Source: UBA3951 sp050952125
GTDB taxonomy: Bacteria; Bacillota; Sulfobacillia; Fermentithermobacillales; Fermentithermobacillaceae
Direction: 5' to 3'
DNA: 64,000 bases
NCBI GenBank assembly: GCA_050952125.1
Contig: JBMNKK010000003.1
Location: 62,001 to 126,000 of the forward strand
Below the pieces are notes generated by a model. It worked only from the letters and a program-made list of their open reading frames with translations. It was not told the origin of the DNA and searched no databases. Numbering within the stretch: position 1 is the first letter of the stretch; each line of letters begins with the position of its first letter. Both the position numbers and the translations under genes were made by a program. Below, in pieces: positions 53,401 to 61,846 of the stretch.

Positions 53401-53853
53401 GTGATTTTCTGGGCAGCATTTCTCCTCGTCGCAGCAAGCGATTACTTGAGTAAGAACTGGGTACGGGCAAACCTCGCTTTAGGCGAAACCAGGCAGGTAA
53501 TCGGGAATTTCCTTAGGTTCACTCACTGGTCTAATTCCGGCGCTTCCTTCGGGATCCTCCAAGGAGCGTCTCCTTACTTGGCACTCGTGAGCGTGGGCTG
53601 CATCATTCTATCGATCCTCATCTACCCGAAGGTCAGGGGTTACGGCCCTTCGGCGCTCCTGTCGCTCGGGCTGATATCAGGCGGAGCCTTGGGCAACCTT
53701 ATCGATCGCGTTCGTTTCGGAAGCGTCACAGACTTCATCAGCCTCAGGTTTTTCTCGCCTATATTCAACGTCGCGGACTCCGCTATCGTTGTAGGAGCGG
53801 TGATCATGGTGTTCTTCTTCCTCTTTGCACCTGAAGGAAGTTTTGGAGATTGA
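53401..53853 (+). CDS. lspA: Lipoprotein signal peptidase LspA
   Basis: 150-aa membrane aspartyl protease that removes prolipoprotein signal peptides. Four membrane helices; catalytic Asp111 in VTDFI and Asp126 in FNVADS, with GNLIDR at 99-103. GTG 53401 has GGGGG 7 bp upstream and gives the normal length; TTG 53332 and GTG 53371 are longer alternatives. It would process the peptide-binding lipoproteins encoded downstream. It overlaps rluD by 4 bp. Confidence 0.94.
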   Translation: MIFWAAFLLVAASDYLSKNWVRANLALGETRQVIGNFLRFTHWSNSGASFGILQGASPYLALVSVGCIILSILIYPKVRGYGPSALLSLGLISGGALGNLIDRVRFGSVTDFISLRFFSPIFNVADSAIVVGAVIMVFFFLFAPEGSFGD

Positions 53854-54854
53854 GGAGATCCGCTGAGGCCTCGGGAGAGACACTCAGGTTGACTGTCGGC
53901 GAATCACTTGCAGGTGAGCGCATAGACCTCTTCGCCTCCAAGGCCGCGGGCGACCGGGACATCTCCCGGTCACGAGTCCAGAGCCTCATCTCGGAAGGCC
54001 GTGTACTCCTGAACGGGCACGTTCCCAAAGCATCCAACAAGGTGAAAGCCGGTGACGTTGTCGAAATAACACTACCACCGCCTAGGAAATGGGATGTGGA
54101 GGCGGAGGACATCCCTATAGATGTCGTCCATGAGGATTCCGACATCCTGGTGATAAACAAAGCCAGGGGGATGGTCGTGCACCCGGCGGCAGGACACTGG
54201 GGAGGGACGCTGGTCAACGCGATTCTGGCCCGCTGCCCGGACCTTACGGGAATCGGCGGCGAGTTGCGCCCGGGGATCGTGCACCGGCTGGACAAGGATA
54301 CGACGGGACTCTTGGTGGTGGCCAAGAACGAGCAGGCTCTCAAGTCCCTGCAAGGCCAGATCAAGGCCCGGACCGTCAAGCGTTGGTATTTGGCGCTGTT
54401 GAGAGGCCACCTCAAAGGGAACGTAAGCGAATATGCAGGTACCGTGGACGCGCCGATCGGCAGGCACCCTGTGCACCGCAAGAAGATGGCTGTGGTACCT
54501 ACCGGGAGGCCCGCGGTGACCGACTATGAAGTGATAGCCCGGTTTGGGATGGATTACACGTTGGTCCTGGCGAAGCTGCGTACCGGGCGCACCCATCAGA
54601 TAAGGGTGCACATGGCTCACCTCGGCCACCCTGTAGCAGGCGACCCTGTATATAAGAGGGCGAAGGATTCTCTGGGGCTCGAAGGGCAAGCGCTGCATGC
54701 GGGCAGGCTGGGATTCAATCACCCGGCCGGCGGGGAGTACGTGGAGTTTTCAGCCGGAGTCCCCGACGACTTCCGGAACGCTTTGAGTATGCTCCAAGAA
54801 AGATATGCTCTTACGGGAAGAGACAAGGAGGAATTGCATAAATGGCTCGGATAG
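53850..54854 (+). CDS. rluD: RluA/RluD family 23S rRNA pseudouridine synthase
   Basis: 334-aa synthase: S4 domain at about 20-70 (AGERIDLFASKAAG, VLLNGHVPKASNKVKAGD) and catalytic domain with HRLDKDT, whose Asp148 is the nucleophile. TTG 53850 overlaps the lspA stop. lspA-rluD is a common pair in Firmicutes. The exact rRNA target is not certain. Confidence 0.93.
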   Translation: MRRSAEASGETLRLTVGESLAGERIDLFASKAAGDRDISRSRVQSLISEGRVLLNGHVPKASNKVKAGDVVEITLPPPRKWDVEAEDIPIDVVHEDSDILVINKARGMVVHPAAGHWGGTLVNAILARCPDLTGIGGELRPGIVHRLDKDTTGLLVVAKNEQALKSLQGQIKARTVKRWYLALLRGHLKGNVSEYAGTVDAPIGRHPVHRKKMAVVPTGRPAVTDYEVIARFGMDYTLVLAKLRTGRTHQIRVHMAHLGHPVAGDPVYKRAKDSLGLEGQALHAGRLGFNHPAGGEYVEFSAGVPDDFRNALSMLQERYALTGRDKEELHKWLG

Positions 54855-55510
54855 CGGCTGAGGAACGCGCAGAGAAGATGGCACGCACACTCATACAGAT
54901 AGGTGCCGTCGGCGCGAGACTCGATGAACCCTTCACCCTAACTTCAGGAACCAAAAGCCCCGTATACATAGACGTGAGACGCCTAATCTCCTTCGTGAAC
55001 GAGAGGGAGGAGGCGGTCCACATGCTCGCCGACCTTGTCGAGGAGACCTTGAAGGACCCGGCGGAGGCGGTGGCGGGCGGCGAAACTGCAGGCATACCTT
55101 ACGCTGCCTTCCTAAGCGCGAAGATGCGTCTCCCCATGCTATACGTACGCAAGAAGGCCAAGGGTTTTGGGCGAAATGCCCAGGTAGAAGGCTATATTGA
55201 GGAAGGCAAACGGACTATCCTCGTAGAGGACCTCATGTTTGACGGGGGCAGCAAAGTGAACTTCGTGCACGGCCTCCGCAACGCGGGCCTCAAGGTAGGC
55301 CACGTGTTTACCATAGCCTCCTACGGATTGGTCGAGGAGTACGAGAAGACTCTTGGCGCTATAGGCGTCCAAGCCAGGTGGCTTACTGACTGGCCGGCCA
55401 TAGTTGACGCGGGGGAGAAGACGGGCTTCTTCGGAAAAGCTGCGGCGAACCACATACGTGACTTTCTGAAAGACCCTCATGCTTGGTCACAGGCCAGGGG
55501 TGGGAAATAG
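54842..55510 (+). CDS. pyrE: Orotate phosphoribosyltransferase
   Basis: 222-aa PRTase converting orotate and PRPP to OMP. The PRPP motif TILVEDLMFDGGSK is at 125-138, and LTSGTKSPVYID and YVRKKAKGFG match PyrE loops. It overlaps rluD by 13 bp, so it is read from the same transcript; the rest of the pyr pathway is not nearby. ATG 54842 follows AAGGAGG. Confidence 0.92.
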   Translation: MARIAAEERAEKMARTLIQIGAVGARLDEPFTLTSGTKSPVYIDVRRLISFVNEREEAVHMLADLVEETLKDPAEAVAGGETAGIPYAAFLSAKMRLPMLYVRKKAKGFGRNAQVEGYIEEGKRTILVEDLMFDGGSKVNFVHGLRNAGLKVGHVFTIASYGLVEEYEKTLGAIGVQARWLTDWPAIVDAGEKTGFFGKAAANHIRDFLKDPHAWSQARGGK

Positions 55511-55524
55511 AAGGAGTCCACGGT

Positions 55525-55605
55525 TTGCAGATGCGTAAGACCGAGCTCTCAGTACCCCACGGTCTCTCGCGGCCGCTTACGGAAAGCGACAGCTTGAGCC
55601 TGTAA
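55525..55605 (+). CDS. Possible 26-codon small ORF after pyrE
   Basis: AAGGAG at 55511-55516, directly after the pyrE stop, lies 8 bp before TTG 55525; the frame runs 26 codons with ATG also available at 55531. The peptide has no recognisable feature. It may be a chance ORF. Confidence 0.2.
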   Translation: MQMRKTELSVPHGLSRPLTESDSLSL

Positions 55606-55717
55606 TATTACGCTACTCGAAATATATGCGCAGCCCACTGCGAAACCCCTGCATGGCGGCGCCTATTGCGTCAAATCGCCTGCTAGAAGGCACGAAATGA
55701 CCCCGTTCATCATAGTC

Positions 55718-55741
55718 CGCGTTACTGTATCAGTAACAGCG
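55718..55741. repeat. Inverted repeat (hairpin)
   Basis: GTTACTG (55721-55727), loop TAT, CAGTAAC (55731-55737): a perfect 7-bp stem. CGC and GCG extend it outside a single bulged A. No T run. Confidence 0.6.
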
Positions 55742-55766
55742 ACACGCCGTATTCCGGATGCCTAGG

Positions 55767-55790
55767 GGTCCGCACGGGCCCGGCCGGACC
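55767..55790. repeat. Inverted repeat flanked by CCGGATGC copies
   Basis: GGTCCG and CGGACC form a 6-bp stem around a GC-rich 12-nt centre. The direct repeat CCGGATGC occurs just before it (55754-55761) and just after it (55793-55800). Confidence 0.45.
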
Positions 55791-55960
55791 TGCCGGATGC
55801 GTTGCGTTGAAGGCAGTGCGCGTTCCTCGAGCCCCAGGATCGCATAGGACAGATACACAGAACAATGTGTACAGCAGACCTAAGACTTAGCAGCACTCAG
55901 TGGCCGCATCAGCGCGAACATCACACAACACTCAACTCACGCGCTCAGCTTGCGCTCGAT

Positions 55961-55982
55961 AAGGTTCTAGGAAGGTTCTAGG
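55961..55982. repeat. Tandem 11-bp direct repeat
   Basis: AAGGTTCTAGG is present twice, head to tail and without mismatch (55961-55971 and 55972-55982). Two copies can arise by slippage; they could also be paired protein-binding sites about one helical turn apart. Confidence 0.6.
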
Positions 55983-56331
55983 TCGCGTTGGTGTCAGTTA
56001 TACGAAGCACACACCTTGCGATAACGAGTGTAGACACGAGCCCGGACGGCTCCAGACCACCCGCAAGCAGGCGGAAAGATCGTAGTTAACATAATAACTA
56101 TTATAGGACGTTAGAGCGATCAAAGCGCGGACCCTCCCGGCACGGCCTTACGCCGCCCATCCTCCCCCGATGACGGGCTGACCGTGAGGCCTCTGCGTGG
56201 TCATGCAGTTCAATGGCCATCCAGTAAGGGTTCGGATTGTATGGAAATGCAATGAAGGATCGTTGTATTGGCTCCAGCGGGGCCCCTCGGGCTTACACGT
56301 GCGAGGCGAGGGTGGCGTAGGTGCTGTGAGC

Positions 56332-56345
56332 GGCTCCGCGGAGCC
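56332..56345. repeat. Perfect 14-bp palindrome
   Basis: GGCTCCGCGGAGCC is self-complementary and is extended by AGC/GCT around one bulged base. It lies about 360 bp upstream of the first oligopeptide-binding protein gene. Candidate operator or hairpin. Confidence 0.45.
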
Positions 56346-56359
56346 TGCTAAAGACTACC

Positions 56360-56551
56360 TCAAGAAAGGAGTTGCTCATCATCGATGAAGAATAGCTCAT
56401 TCGGTAGCTCTACCTGCTGAAAGGCTGAGTAGTAAGGGGGTTCTTCATTAAATTCCGTGTATGCGCAAGGAGGAGATTCTTGCAAAAGCGTAGAATAGTA
56501 CCGCGTCTCATCATTGGTGAATCTTGGATATGCGTTGGATTGAGTAGACAT
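56360..56551 (-). CDS. Possible 63-aa protein, unknown
   Basis: An ATG at 56551 is preceded on the minus strand by AGAGAGG about 10 bp upstream. The product is acidic and rich in Tyr, Phe and Glu, with two similar segments each beginning YYS (near 18-20 and 40-42). I recognise no family. It is antisense to the opp leader and could be a chance frame. Confidence 0.25.
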   Translation of the reverse strand: MSTQSNAYPRFTNDETRYYSTLLQESPPCAYTEFNEEPPYYSAFQQVELPNELFFIDDEQLLS

Positions 56552-56626
56552 TCAGTGGTGGCCTCTCTAGCAACACGGGCGGGGGTGATGGCTCGGACAG
56601 GAACAGTGGAACGAACCGTTTATTAG
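56480..56626 (+). CDS. Possible 48-aa small ORF ahead of opp
   Basis: The best Shine-Dalgarno of this region, AAGGAGGAG (56467-56475), lies just upstream of TTG 56480, and the frame runs 48 codons to TAG at 56624-56626, 79 bp before the oppA start. The peptide begins MQKRRIVPRLIIG and is basic. It could be a leader peptide for the opp operon or a chance frame. No homologue is known to me. Confidence 0.3.
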   Translation: MQKRRIVPRLIIGESWICVGLSRHSVVASLATRAGVMARTGTVERTVY

Positions 56627-56705
56627 GCAGCTGACAGAATGATCCCGCTTTGAATGAGAGCACTCTGTCAACCCCCATGAAGATACTATGAAAAGAGGAT
56701 TGAGG

Positions 56706-58646
56706 ATGAAGAGATTTTGCACCCTGTTGGTTGCCCTTCTCATGCTTGCGGTTATGGTTGCCGGCTGCGGCGGCGGCGGAGCCGAAGTCGAGGATCTGGG
56801 CGAGACCAGCAATGTGAATGAGAATCAAGTAGTGAAACTTCTATATTCCAGTGAGATCAGTGAGTGGAATTACCTTGTCCCGTCCGCTTCCGGTGACTGG
56901 GCGAACTACCTCGACCATCTGGTTGAGTACGACTACTACGGCATGGTTCAGCCCTGTCTGGCCGAGAGCTGGACTAGATCGGAAGACGGCCTTAAGTGGA
57001 CCTTCAAGATCCGCGAGGGCGTCAAGTGGATGACGTATGATGGGAAGGAATACGGCGAGGATGTGAAGGCCGAAGACTTTGTCACCACCGCCAAGTACAT
57101 CCTCGACTCGAAAAACGCGTGTCGCACGGCGGACCTCATGTTCGTTTTTGAGGGTGCCGAGAAGTTCTATGACGAGACGACTCGTGAAGGCGTCACTCCC
57201 GATTGGAGCAAGGTTGGCATCAAAGCTCTAGACGATTACACCCTAGAGTTCACGCTGACCAAGCCCCTACCCTACTTCCTGTCGATGCTTACCTATAACT
57301 GGGGTTATCCCACCAACGCCAAGTATTTGGCGGAGATGGGCGACCAGTTCGGAACCGGTCCAACGACGTTCCTGTATTGCGGAGCTTTCCTTTGCTCTGA
57401 GTACGAGCCCGAGTCCTTCCGCATCGATACCCGAAACCCAACCTATTGGGATGCAGAGGACATTTACGTTGAGCGCATAGAGCGCAGGTACAACGCTGAG
57501 GCATCCACGTTGGCTCCCGAGATGCTTCTTCGCGGCGAGGTTACATATGCTGACATACCTTCGTCGCAGCTCGACGAATGGATGAATGACCCTGAGAAGG
57601 CGAAGCTCATTCGCCCGCAGAGAGGTTCTTCCTACAGCTACTTCTACCTGTTCAACTTCTGGCCCAACTTCCCCGAGCAGTATGACAGGGACAACTGGAT
57701 GATCGCAGTCAACAACCTGGCATTCCGCAAATCCCTCTACTACGCGCTCGACAGGATTGCAGGGATTACCTGCTACGACCCGTATACTCCGGAGAACTTC
57801 CTGATGCGCACAATAACGCCCACCGACTTTGTGGCGGCAGGCGGTAAGGACTACACGCAGCTCGGCAATCTGGCGGAGATCAGCAGCACAGACCAGCACA
57901 ACCTGGAAAAGGCTCTTGAGTATAAGGCCACTGCCATGAAAGAGCTAAAAGAGGCCGGCGCGACGTTCCCGATTAAGATCTACATGCCTTACAACACCGG
58001 CTCGAACAACCAGATCCAGCTCGCTCAGGTCACTGAGCAGCAGTTGGAGCGAGATCTGGGAACCGACTATATCGACATCACGATCGAGGGTTACCCGAAC
58101 ACCGACTTCCTCAACACGACGCGGCGTGCGGGCAACTACTGCTTCATGATGTCCTACTGGGGTCCCGACTATGCCGACCCGGAGACCTACACCGACCCCT
58201 TTGCTATCGGACAGAAGTACGGGTACTGCTACATGGCCGAGGGCTACGGTGAGCAGACCACTGCCGATGACCCCGCGGGTCGCAAGGGCTTCGACGGCGG
58301 TTTCTGGAAGAACGTTACCTATGACGATATGGTCAACGAGGCGGCTAAAGAGGTTGTGGACCTAGAGAAGCGCTACACCGACCTCGCCAACGCCGAGGCC
58401 TGGCTAATCGACCAGGCGTTCGTGGTTCCGTTGGGCCGTTTGGGCGCCACGTACTACGTGTCGTCGTACATGAACCCGTTCGAGTCACAGTTTGCCCCCT
58501 TCGGCGCGTCCGGCTCGCGCTATAAGTACCAGAAGGTCATGGCGAAGCCCATGGACACTGAGGAGTTCATGAGGCAGCAGGAAATCTGGGTGACTGAACG
58601 TAATGCGGCTATTGCCAAAGCGCAGGCCGAAGGCAGAGACTACTAG
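56706..58646 (+). CDS. Oligopeptide ABC transporter substrate-binding lipoprotein
   Basis: 646-aa family 5 extracellular solute-binding protein (OppA/DppA type) that captures peptides outside the membrane. Signal peptide with lipobox VAGC, acylated Cys21; then ESWTRSEDGLKWTFKIREGVKW and DDYTLEFTLTKPLPYF, typical of the family. ATG 56706 with AGAGG 7 bp upstream is preferred to ATG 56688. It leads the transporter operon and is followed by a strong hairpin, usual for a gene whose product is needed in excess over its permeases. Confidence 0.92.
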   Translation: MKRFCTLLVALLMLAVMVAGCGGGGAEVEDLGETSNVNENQVVKLLYSSEISEWNYLVPSASGDWANYLDHLVEYDYYGMVQPCLAESWTRSEDGLKWTFKIREGVKWMTYDGKEYGEDVKAEDFVTTAKYILDSKNACRTADLMFVFEGAEKFYDETTREGVTPDWSKVGIKALDDYTLEFTLTKPLPYFLSMLTYNWGYPTNAKYLAEMGDQFGTGPTTFLYCGAFLCSEYEPESFRIDTRNPTYWDAEDIYVERIERRYNAEASTLAPEMLLRGEVTYADIPSSQLDEWMNDPEKAKLIRPQRGSSYSYFYLFNFWPNFPEQYDRDNWMIAVNNLAFRKSLYYALDRIAGITCYDPYTPENFLMRTITPTDFVAAGGKDYTQLGNLAEISSTDQHNLEKALEYKATAMKELKEAGATFPIKIYMPYNTGSNNQIQLAQVTEQQLERDLGTDYIDITIEGYPNTDFLNTTRRAGNYCFMMSYWGPDYADPETYTDPFAIGQKYGYCYMAEGYGEQTTADDPAGRKGFDGGFWKNVTYDDMVNEAAKEVVDLEKRYTDLANAEAWLIDQAFVVPLGRLGATYYVSSYMNPFESQFAPFGASGSRYKYQKVMAKPMDTEEFMRQQEIWVTERNAAIAKAQAEGRDY

Positions 58647-58676
58647 AACCGGCTGTTTTGTTCCGTCGTAGAAAGA

Positions 58677-58706
58677 GGGAACCCCGGCCTTGGCGCCGGG
58701 GTTCCC
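58677..58706 (+). terminator. Strong intercistronic hairpin after the binding-protein gene
   Basis: GGGAACCCCGGC (58677-58688) and GCCGGGGTTCCC (58695-58706) form a perfect 12-bp stem with a 6-nt loop and no T run. It likely stabilises the upstream mRNA or attenuates read-through so the binding protein outnumbers the permeases. Confidence 0.75.
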
Positions 58707-58792
58707 CCCGAAAGTCTGCACTCTTGGCCAGACGCTGATCGGTCGAGGTCGTGCCGTCACTCCAACTCCGATTTCCGTGAGAAGGTGGTTTC

Positions 58793-59737
58793 ATGGCGAA
58801 ATATGTGCTCGGGCGTATGGTGCGCGCTCTCATCACCATGGTCATTGTCCTCTCAATTGTATTCCTCCTGATGAGGCTCTTGCCCGTGGAAACGTACTAC
58901 GGTGGTCGCTCCGACACCATGAGCGAGGCAGTGAAGGAGCAGATCTTAAGGTCTCTGGGCCTTCTAGACCCGCTGCCTAAGCAACTCCTTAACTTCTGGA
59001 AAAACCTCCTGCGAGGAGACTTGGGCAAGTCCATCATCTATCGTAAGGGCGTTGATAACGTTGACATCATTTTGCCGAAAGCCGTTTATTCTTTCCGGTT
59101 CGGTATAGCATCCCTAGGCATCAGCCTGGTACTTGGCCTTTCCCTGGGTGTCTTGATGGCGACTTATAAAGGAAGACATATTGATAGGCTGGGTAACACT
59201 TACATCCTGCTTATCAACGCTCTACCTGCAGCGGTCTATTACTTGTTCATACAGCTCTTCATTACCAGTCTCTTCAAGATACCGATGCTGTATGACGCAA
59301 AAAATCCGGTAACTTGGATTCTCCCTACCATATCCATGTCCTTAGGCGGCATCGCGTCAAACGCTATGTGGATGAGGCGCTATATGGTCGATCAACTGAA
59401 CCAAGATTATATACGGTTGGCATTGGCCAAGGGTATGAGTAGCAGGCAGGTGGCGTTTCGCCACATTCTGAGGAACGCGTTCATCCCCATGTCCCAGTCG
59501 CTGCCCACCTCTCTTCTGTTCACCATATCCGGCTCACTTTACATTGAATCCCTGTATTCCATCCCTGGAATGGGCGGCCTTCTGATTACGGCCATCCAGC
59601 GCCAGGATAACACGTTAGTGCAGGCAATGGTTCTTCTGTATTCTGCTCTCAGCGTCACCGGTATGCTTCTCGGTGACCTCGCGATGATGGTATGCGATCC
59701 GCGGATCAAGTTGGTCAAGGAAGGGGGCGTCCGGTAA
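58793..59737 (+). CDS. oppB: Oligopeptide ABC transporter permease (OppB/DppB type)
   Basis: 314-aa inner-membrane permease with about six helices and the BPD_transp_1 domain; the EAA-type coupling loop is near DYIRLALAKGMSSRQVAFRHILRNAFIP. ATG 58793 follows AGAAGG. It overlaps oppC by one base. Confidence 0.93.
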   Translation: MAKYVLGRMVRALITMVIVLSIVFLLMRLLPVETYYGGRSDTMSEAVKEQILRSLGLLDPLPKQLLNFWKNLLRGDLGKSIIYRKGVDNVDIILPKAVYSFRFGIASLGISLVLGLSLGVLMATYKGRHIDRLGNTYILLINALPAAVYYLFIQLFITSLFKIPMLYDAKNPVTWILPTISMSLGGIASNAMWMRRYMVDQLNQDYIRLALAKGMSSRQVAFRHILRNAFIPMSQSLPTSLLFTISGSLYIESLYSIPGMGGLLITAIQRQDNTLVQAMVLLYSALSVTGMLLGDLAMMVCDPRIKLVKEGGVR

Positions 59738-60777
59738 TGGAGCAGTCTAAGCGCCGTAAGAATAAGTTCGAACAGCTTTCCGAAGGCTTCGAGGCTGTTG
59801 ATATCCGGAATCAGGACCCCACAGCCCCCTCCCCATCCGATTATGGCGATGATATGTTCGAGCGTGCACATCAAGACAAGAGCGAGGCCGAGAGAACCGG
59901 TTACTCCAACTACTCGTACTGGGGGAGCACGCTCAGGCTGTTCCTCAAGAACAAAGTCTCGGTGTTCCTGCTCATTTTCTTGTTCTCGCTCCTCCTCTTT
60001 ACTTTCATCCAGCCTTTGCTTCCGAACCAACTGGACCCGACCACGATATACCAGAACCCTGAGACTGGCGTTCACTACAGGAATGTTCCGCCTAACGAGA
60101 AGTTCTGGTTTGGCACCAACAACATAGGCCAGGACCTCTGGAGCCGCATATGGAGCGGTACGCGGACATCTCTCTTCATCGGGCTGTGCGTGGCGGTTGT
60201 CACGAACATAGTAGGGATCTCGCTGGGATCCATCTGGGGATATGCCCGCAAGTACGATAAGCTGTTCACCGAGATCTACAACCTGTTTGACAATATACCT
60301 TACACGGTGCTGCGCATGCTGATCACGTTCATCATGCGCCCCAGCCTGTTCACCATGGTATTCGTCATGTGTCTCACCGGGTGGATACGCATGGCCAAGT
60401 ACATCAGGAACCAGATCCTGATATACCGCGACCGCGAATATAACTTGGCGTCGCGCTGCCTGGGCACTCCAAGCTTGCGTATTGTGGTGAAGAACATACT
60501 GCCGCAGCTGATTTCCGTCATCATGCTTCAGACTGCGCTCTGCATACCTGATGCTATCGGTTCGGAAGTGTTCTTGACCTATATCGGCCTGGGGCTCCCC
60601 GTCTCCATCCCCTCACTTGGCAACCTTATTAACGAAGGCCGTATGGTCATGCTGGTTCCCGCGCAGCGGTACCAGTTGTACTTCCCGGTCATAGTGGTGT
60701 CCATCATCACGATTTCATTCTACGCGCTGGGCAATGCTTTCGCAGATGCCTCTGATCCCCGCAATCATCGAAGATAA
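59737..60777 (+). CDS. oppC: Oligopeptide ABC transporter permease (OppC/DppC type)
   Basis: 346-aa permease. A hydrophilic cytoplasmic N-terminus of about 70 residues, longer than usual, precedes the OppC N-terminal helix (LFLKNKVSVFLLIFLFSLLLF) and the permease domain with FGTNNIGQDLWSRIWSGTRTSL and the coupling loop near REYNLASRCLGTPSLRIVVKNILP. ATG 59737 has AAGGGGG upstream and overlaps the oppB stop. Confidence 0.93.
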   Translation: MEQSKRRKNKFEQLSEGFEAVDIRNQDPTAPSPSDYGDDMFERAHQDKSEAERTGYSNYSYWGSTLRLFLKNKVSVFLLIFLFSLLLFTFIQPLLPNQLDPTTIYQNPETGVHYRNVPPNEKFWFGTNNIGQDLWSRIWSGTRTSLFIGLCVAVVTNIVGISLGSIWGYARKYDKLFTEIYNLFDNIPYTVLRMLITFIMRPSLFTMVFVMCLTGWIRMAKYIRNQILIYRDREYNLASRCLGTPSLRIVVKNILPQLISVIMLQTALCIPDAIGSEVFLTYIGLGLPVSIPSLGNLINEGRMVMLVPAQRYQLYFPVIVVSIITISFYALGNAFADASDPRNHRR

Positions 60778-60790
60778 GGAGGGTGTACAT

Positions 60791-61846
60791 TTGTCTCAAT
60801 CCGGAACTTCAGACAAGATTCTCAGCGTTGAGAATCTGGTAGTTAAGTTTGGGCTTCGTGGACAAGTGCTTACAGCACTCCGCGGGGTATCTTTGGACCT
60901 GAGCGTAGGCGAAAGCCTGGCTATCGTTGGCGAGTCCGGTGCCGGCAAGAGCGTCTTCACCAAGACCTTTCTCGGCATGCTCGACGCGAACGGATGGGTC
61001 GACTCCGGCTCCATCATGTTCGAGGGCATGGACTTGGCCAAATTCAAGACAGAGGCTGAGTGGCTCAAGATCCGCGGGAAAAAGATCGCGATGGTGTTCC
61101 AGGACCCTATGACGGCTTTGAACCCCTTAAGAACTGCGGGCAGCCAGATACAGGAAGTGCTTACGCTCCACCAAGGGCTTCGAGGCGAGGCCGCCAAGGC
61201 AAGAGCGATCGAAATACTCGATCAAGTAGGCATAACCGAACCTGCGTTGCGGTACGGGCAGTATCCTCACGAGCTTTCGGGAGGTATGAGGCAGCGCGTT
61301 GTCATTGCCATCGCGGTGGCGTGTAACCCGAGGATCTTGATCTGTGATGAGCCGACGACCGCTTTGGACGTGACTATCCAGGCTCAGATCCTCGCGCTCA
61401 TCAAGAGGCTTCAAAAGCAGTTGGGCCTCACGATCATCTACATCACCCACGACTTAGGCGTTGTCGCCAACGTGGCTGACACCGTTGCGGTGATGTACGC
61501 CGGAGATATCATCGAGTACGGGACCGCCGAGGAAGTGTTCTATGACCCGCGCCACCCGTACACTTGGGCTCTTTTGTCGTCGCTCCCGCAGCTCGGGAAA
61601 AAGGGAGAGCCTCTGTACTCGATTATGGGTACTCCGCCGAACCTGTTCAAGGAGATCAAGGGCGATGCGTTCGCTCCCCGGAATCCCAACGCGCTGAAGA
61701 TCGATTTCGTAGCACGTCCTCCCTATTTCCAGGTGACCCCTACGCACTACGCGCGCACATGGCTATTGGATCCGCGGGCAACGCGCATTGAGCCGCCTGA
61801 AGCCATCAAGGCGATGCGAGCGAAATACGAGAGGTATGCCAAATGA
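60791..61846 (+). CDS. oppD: Oligopeptide ABC transporter ATPase OppD
   Basis: 351-aa ABC ATPase. Walker A GESGAGKS at 47-54, signature LSGGMRQRV, Walker B LICDEPTTALDV, and the C-terminal oligopeptide-transporter extension (HPYTWALLSSLP). TTG 60791 follows AAGGAGGG; the frame is open back into oppC. It overlaps oppF by 4 bp. Confidence 0.94.
   Translation: MSQSGTSDKILSVENLVVKFGLRGQVLTALRGVSLDLSVGESLAIVGESGAGKSVFTKTFLGMLDANGWVDSGSIMFEGMDLAKFKTEAEWLKIRGKKIAMVFQDPMTALNPLRTAGSQIQEVLTLHQGLRGEAAKARAIEILDQVGITEPALRYGQYPHELSGGMRQRVVIAIAVACNPRILICDEPTTALDVTIQAQILALIKRLQKQLGLTIIYITHDLGVVANVADTVAVMYAGDIIEYGTAEEVFYDPRHPYTWALLSSLPQLGKKGEPLYSIMGTPPNLFKEIKGDAFAPRNPNALKIDFVARPPYFQVTPTHYARTWLLDPRATRIEPPEAIKAMRAKYERYAK

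Larger units (their letters stand above)
55511..56705. other. 1.2-kb region without a recognisable gene
   Basis: No frame on either strand longer than about 63 codons is open, and none of the translations resembles a family I know. I see no tRNA, rRNA, tmRNA or RNase P signature, and no riboswitch I can name. The stretch does hold several hairpins (55718-55741, 55767-55790, 56332-56345), a tandem 11-bp repeat, an AT-rich patch (56083-56106) and tiny ORFs with good ribosome-binding sites. It may be a leader or structured RNA for the opp operon, a decayed gene, or both. Confidence 0.6.

Noticed and set aside
56197..56388. 63-codon plus-strand frame starting GTG in the long gap
   Set aside because: No good ribosome-binding site and no recognisable features; it covers the 14-bp palindrome, which suggests non-coding sequence.
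56490..56510. AGTACCGCG resembling the T-box antiterminator core before the opp operon
   Set aside because: No Stem I, specifier loop or terminator/antiterminator pair is visible around it and the flanking bases do not fit the T-box consensus; probably chance.
55511..56700. Search for tRNA, tmRNA, RNase P, 6S, cobalamin riboswitch or CRISPR in the long gap
   Set aside because: None of the conserved cores of these RNAs or regularly spaced repeats could be found by eye on either strand.
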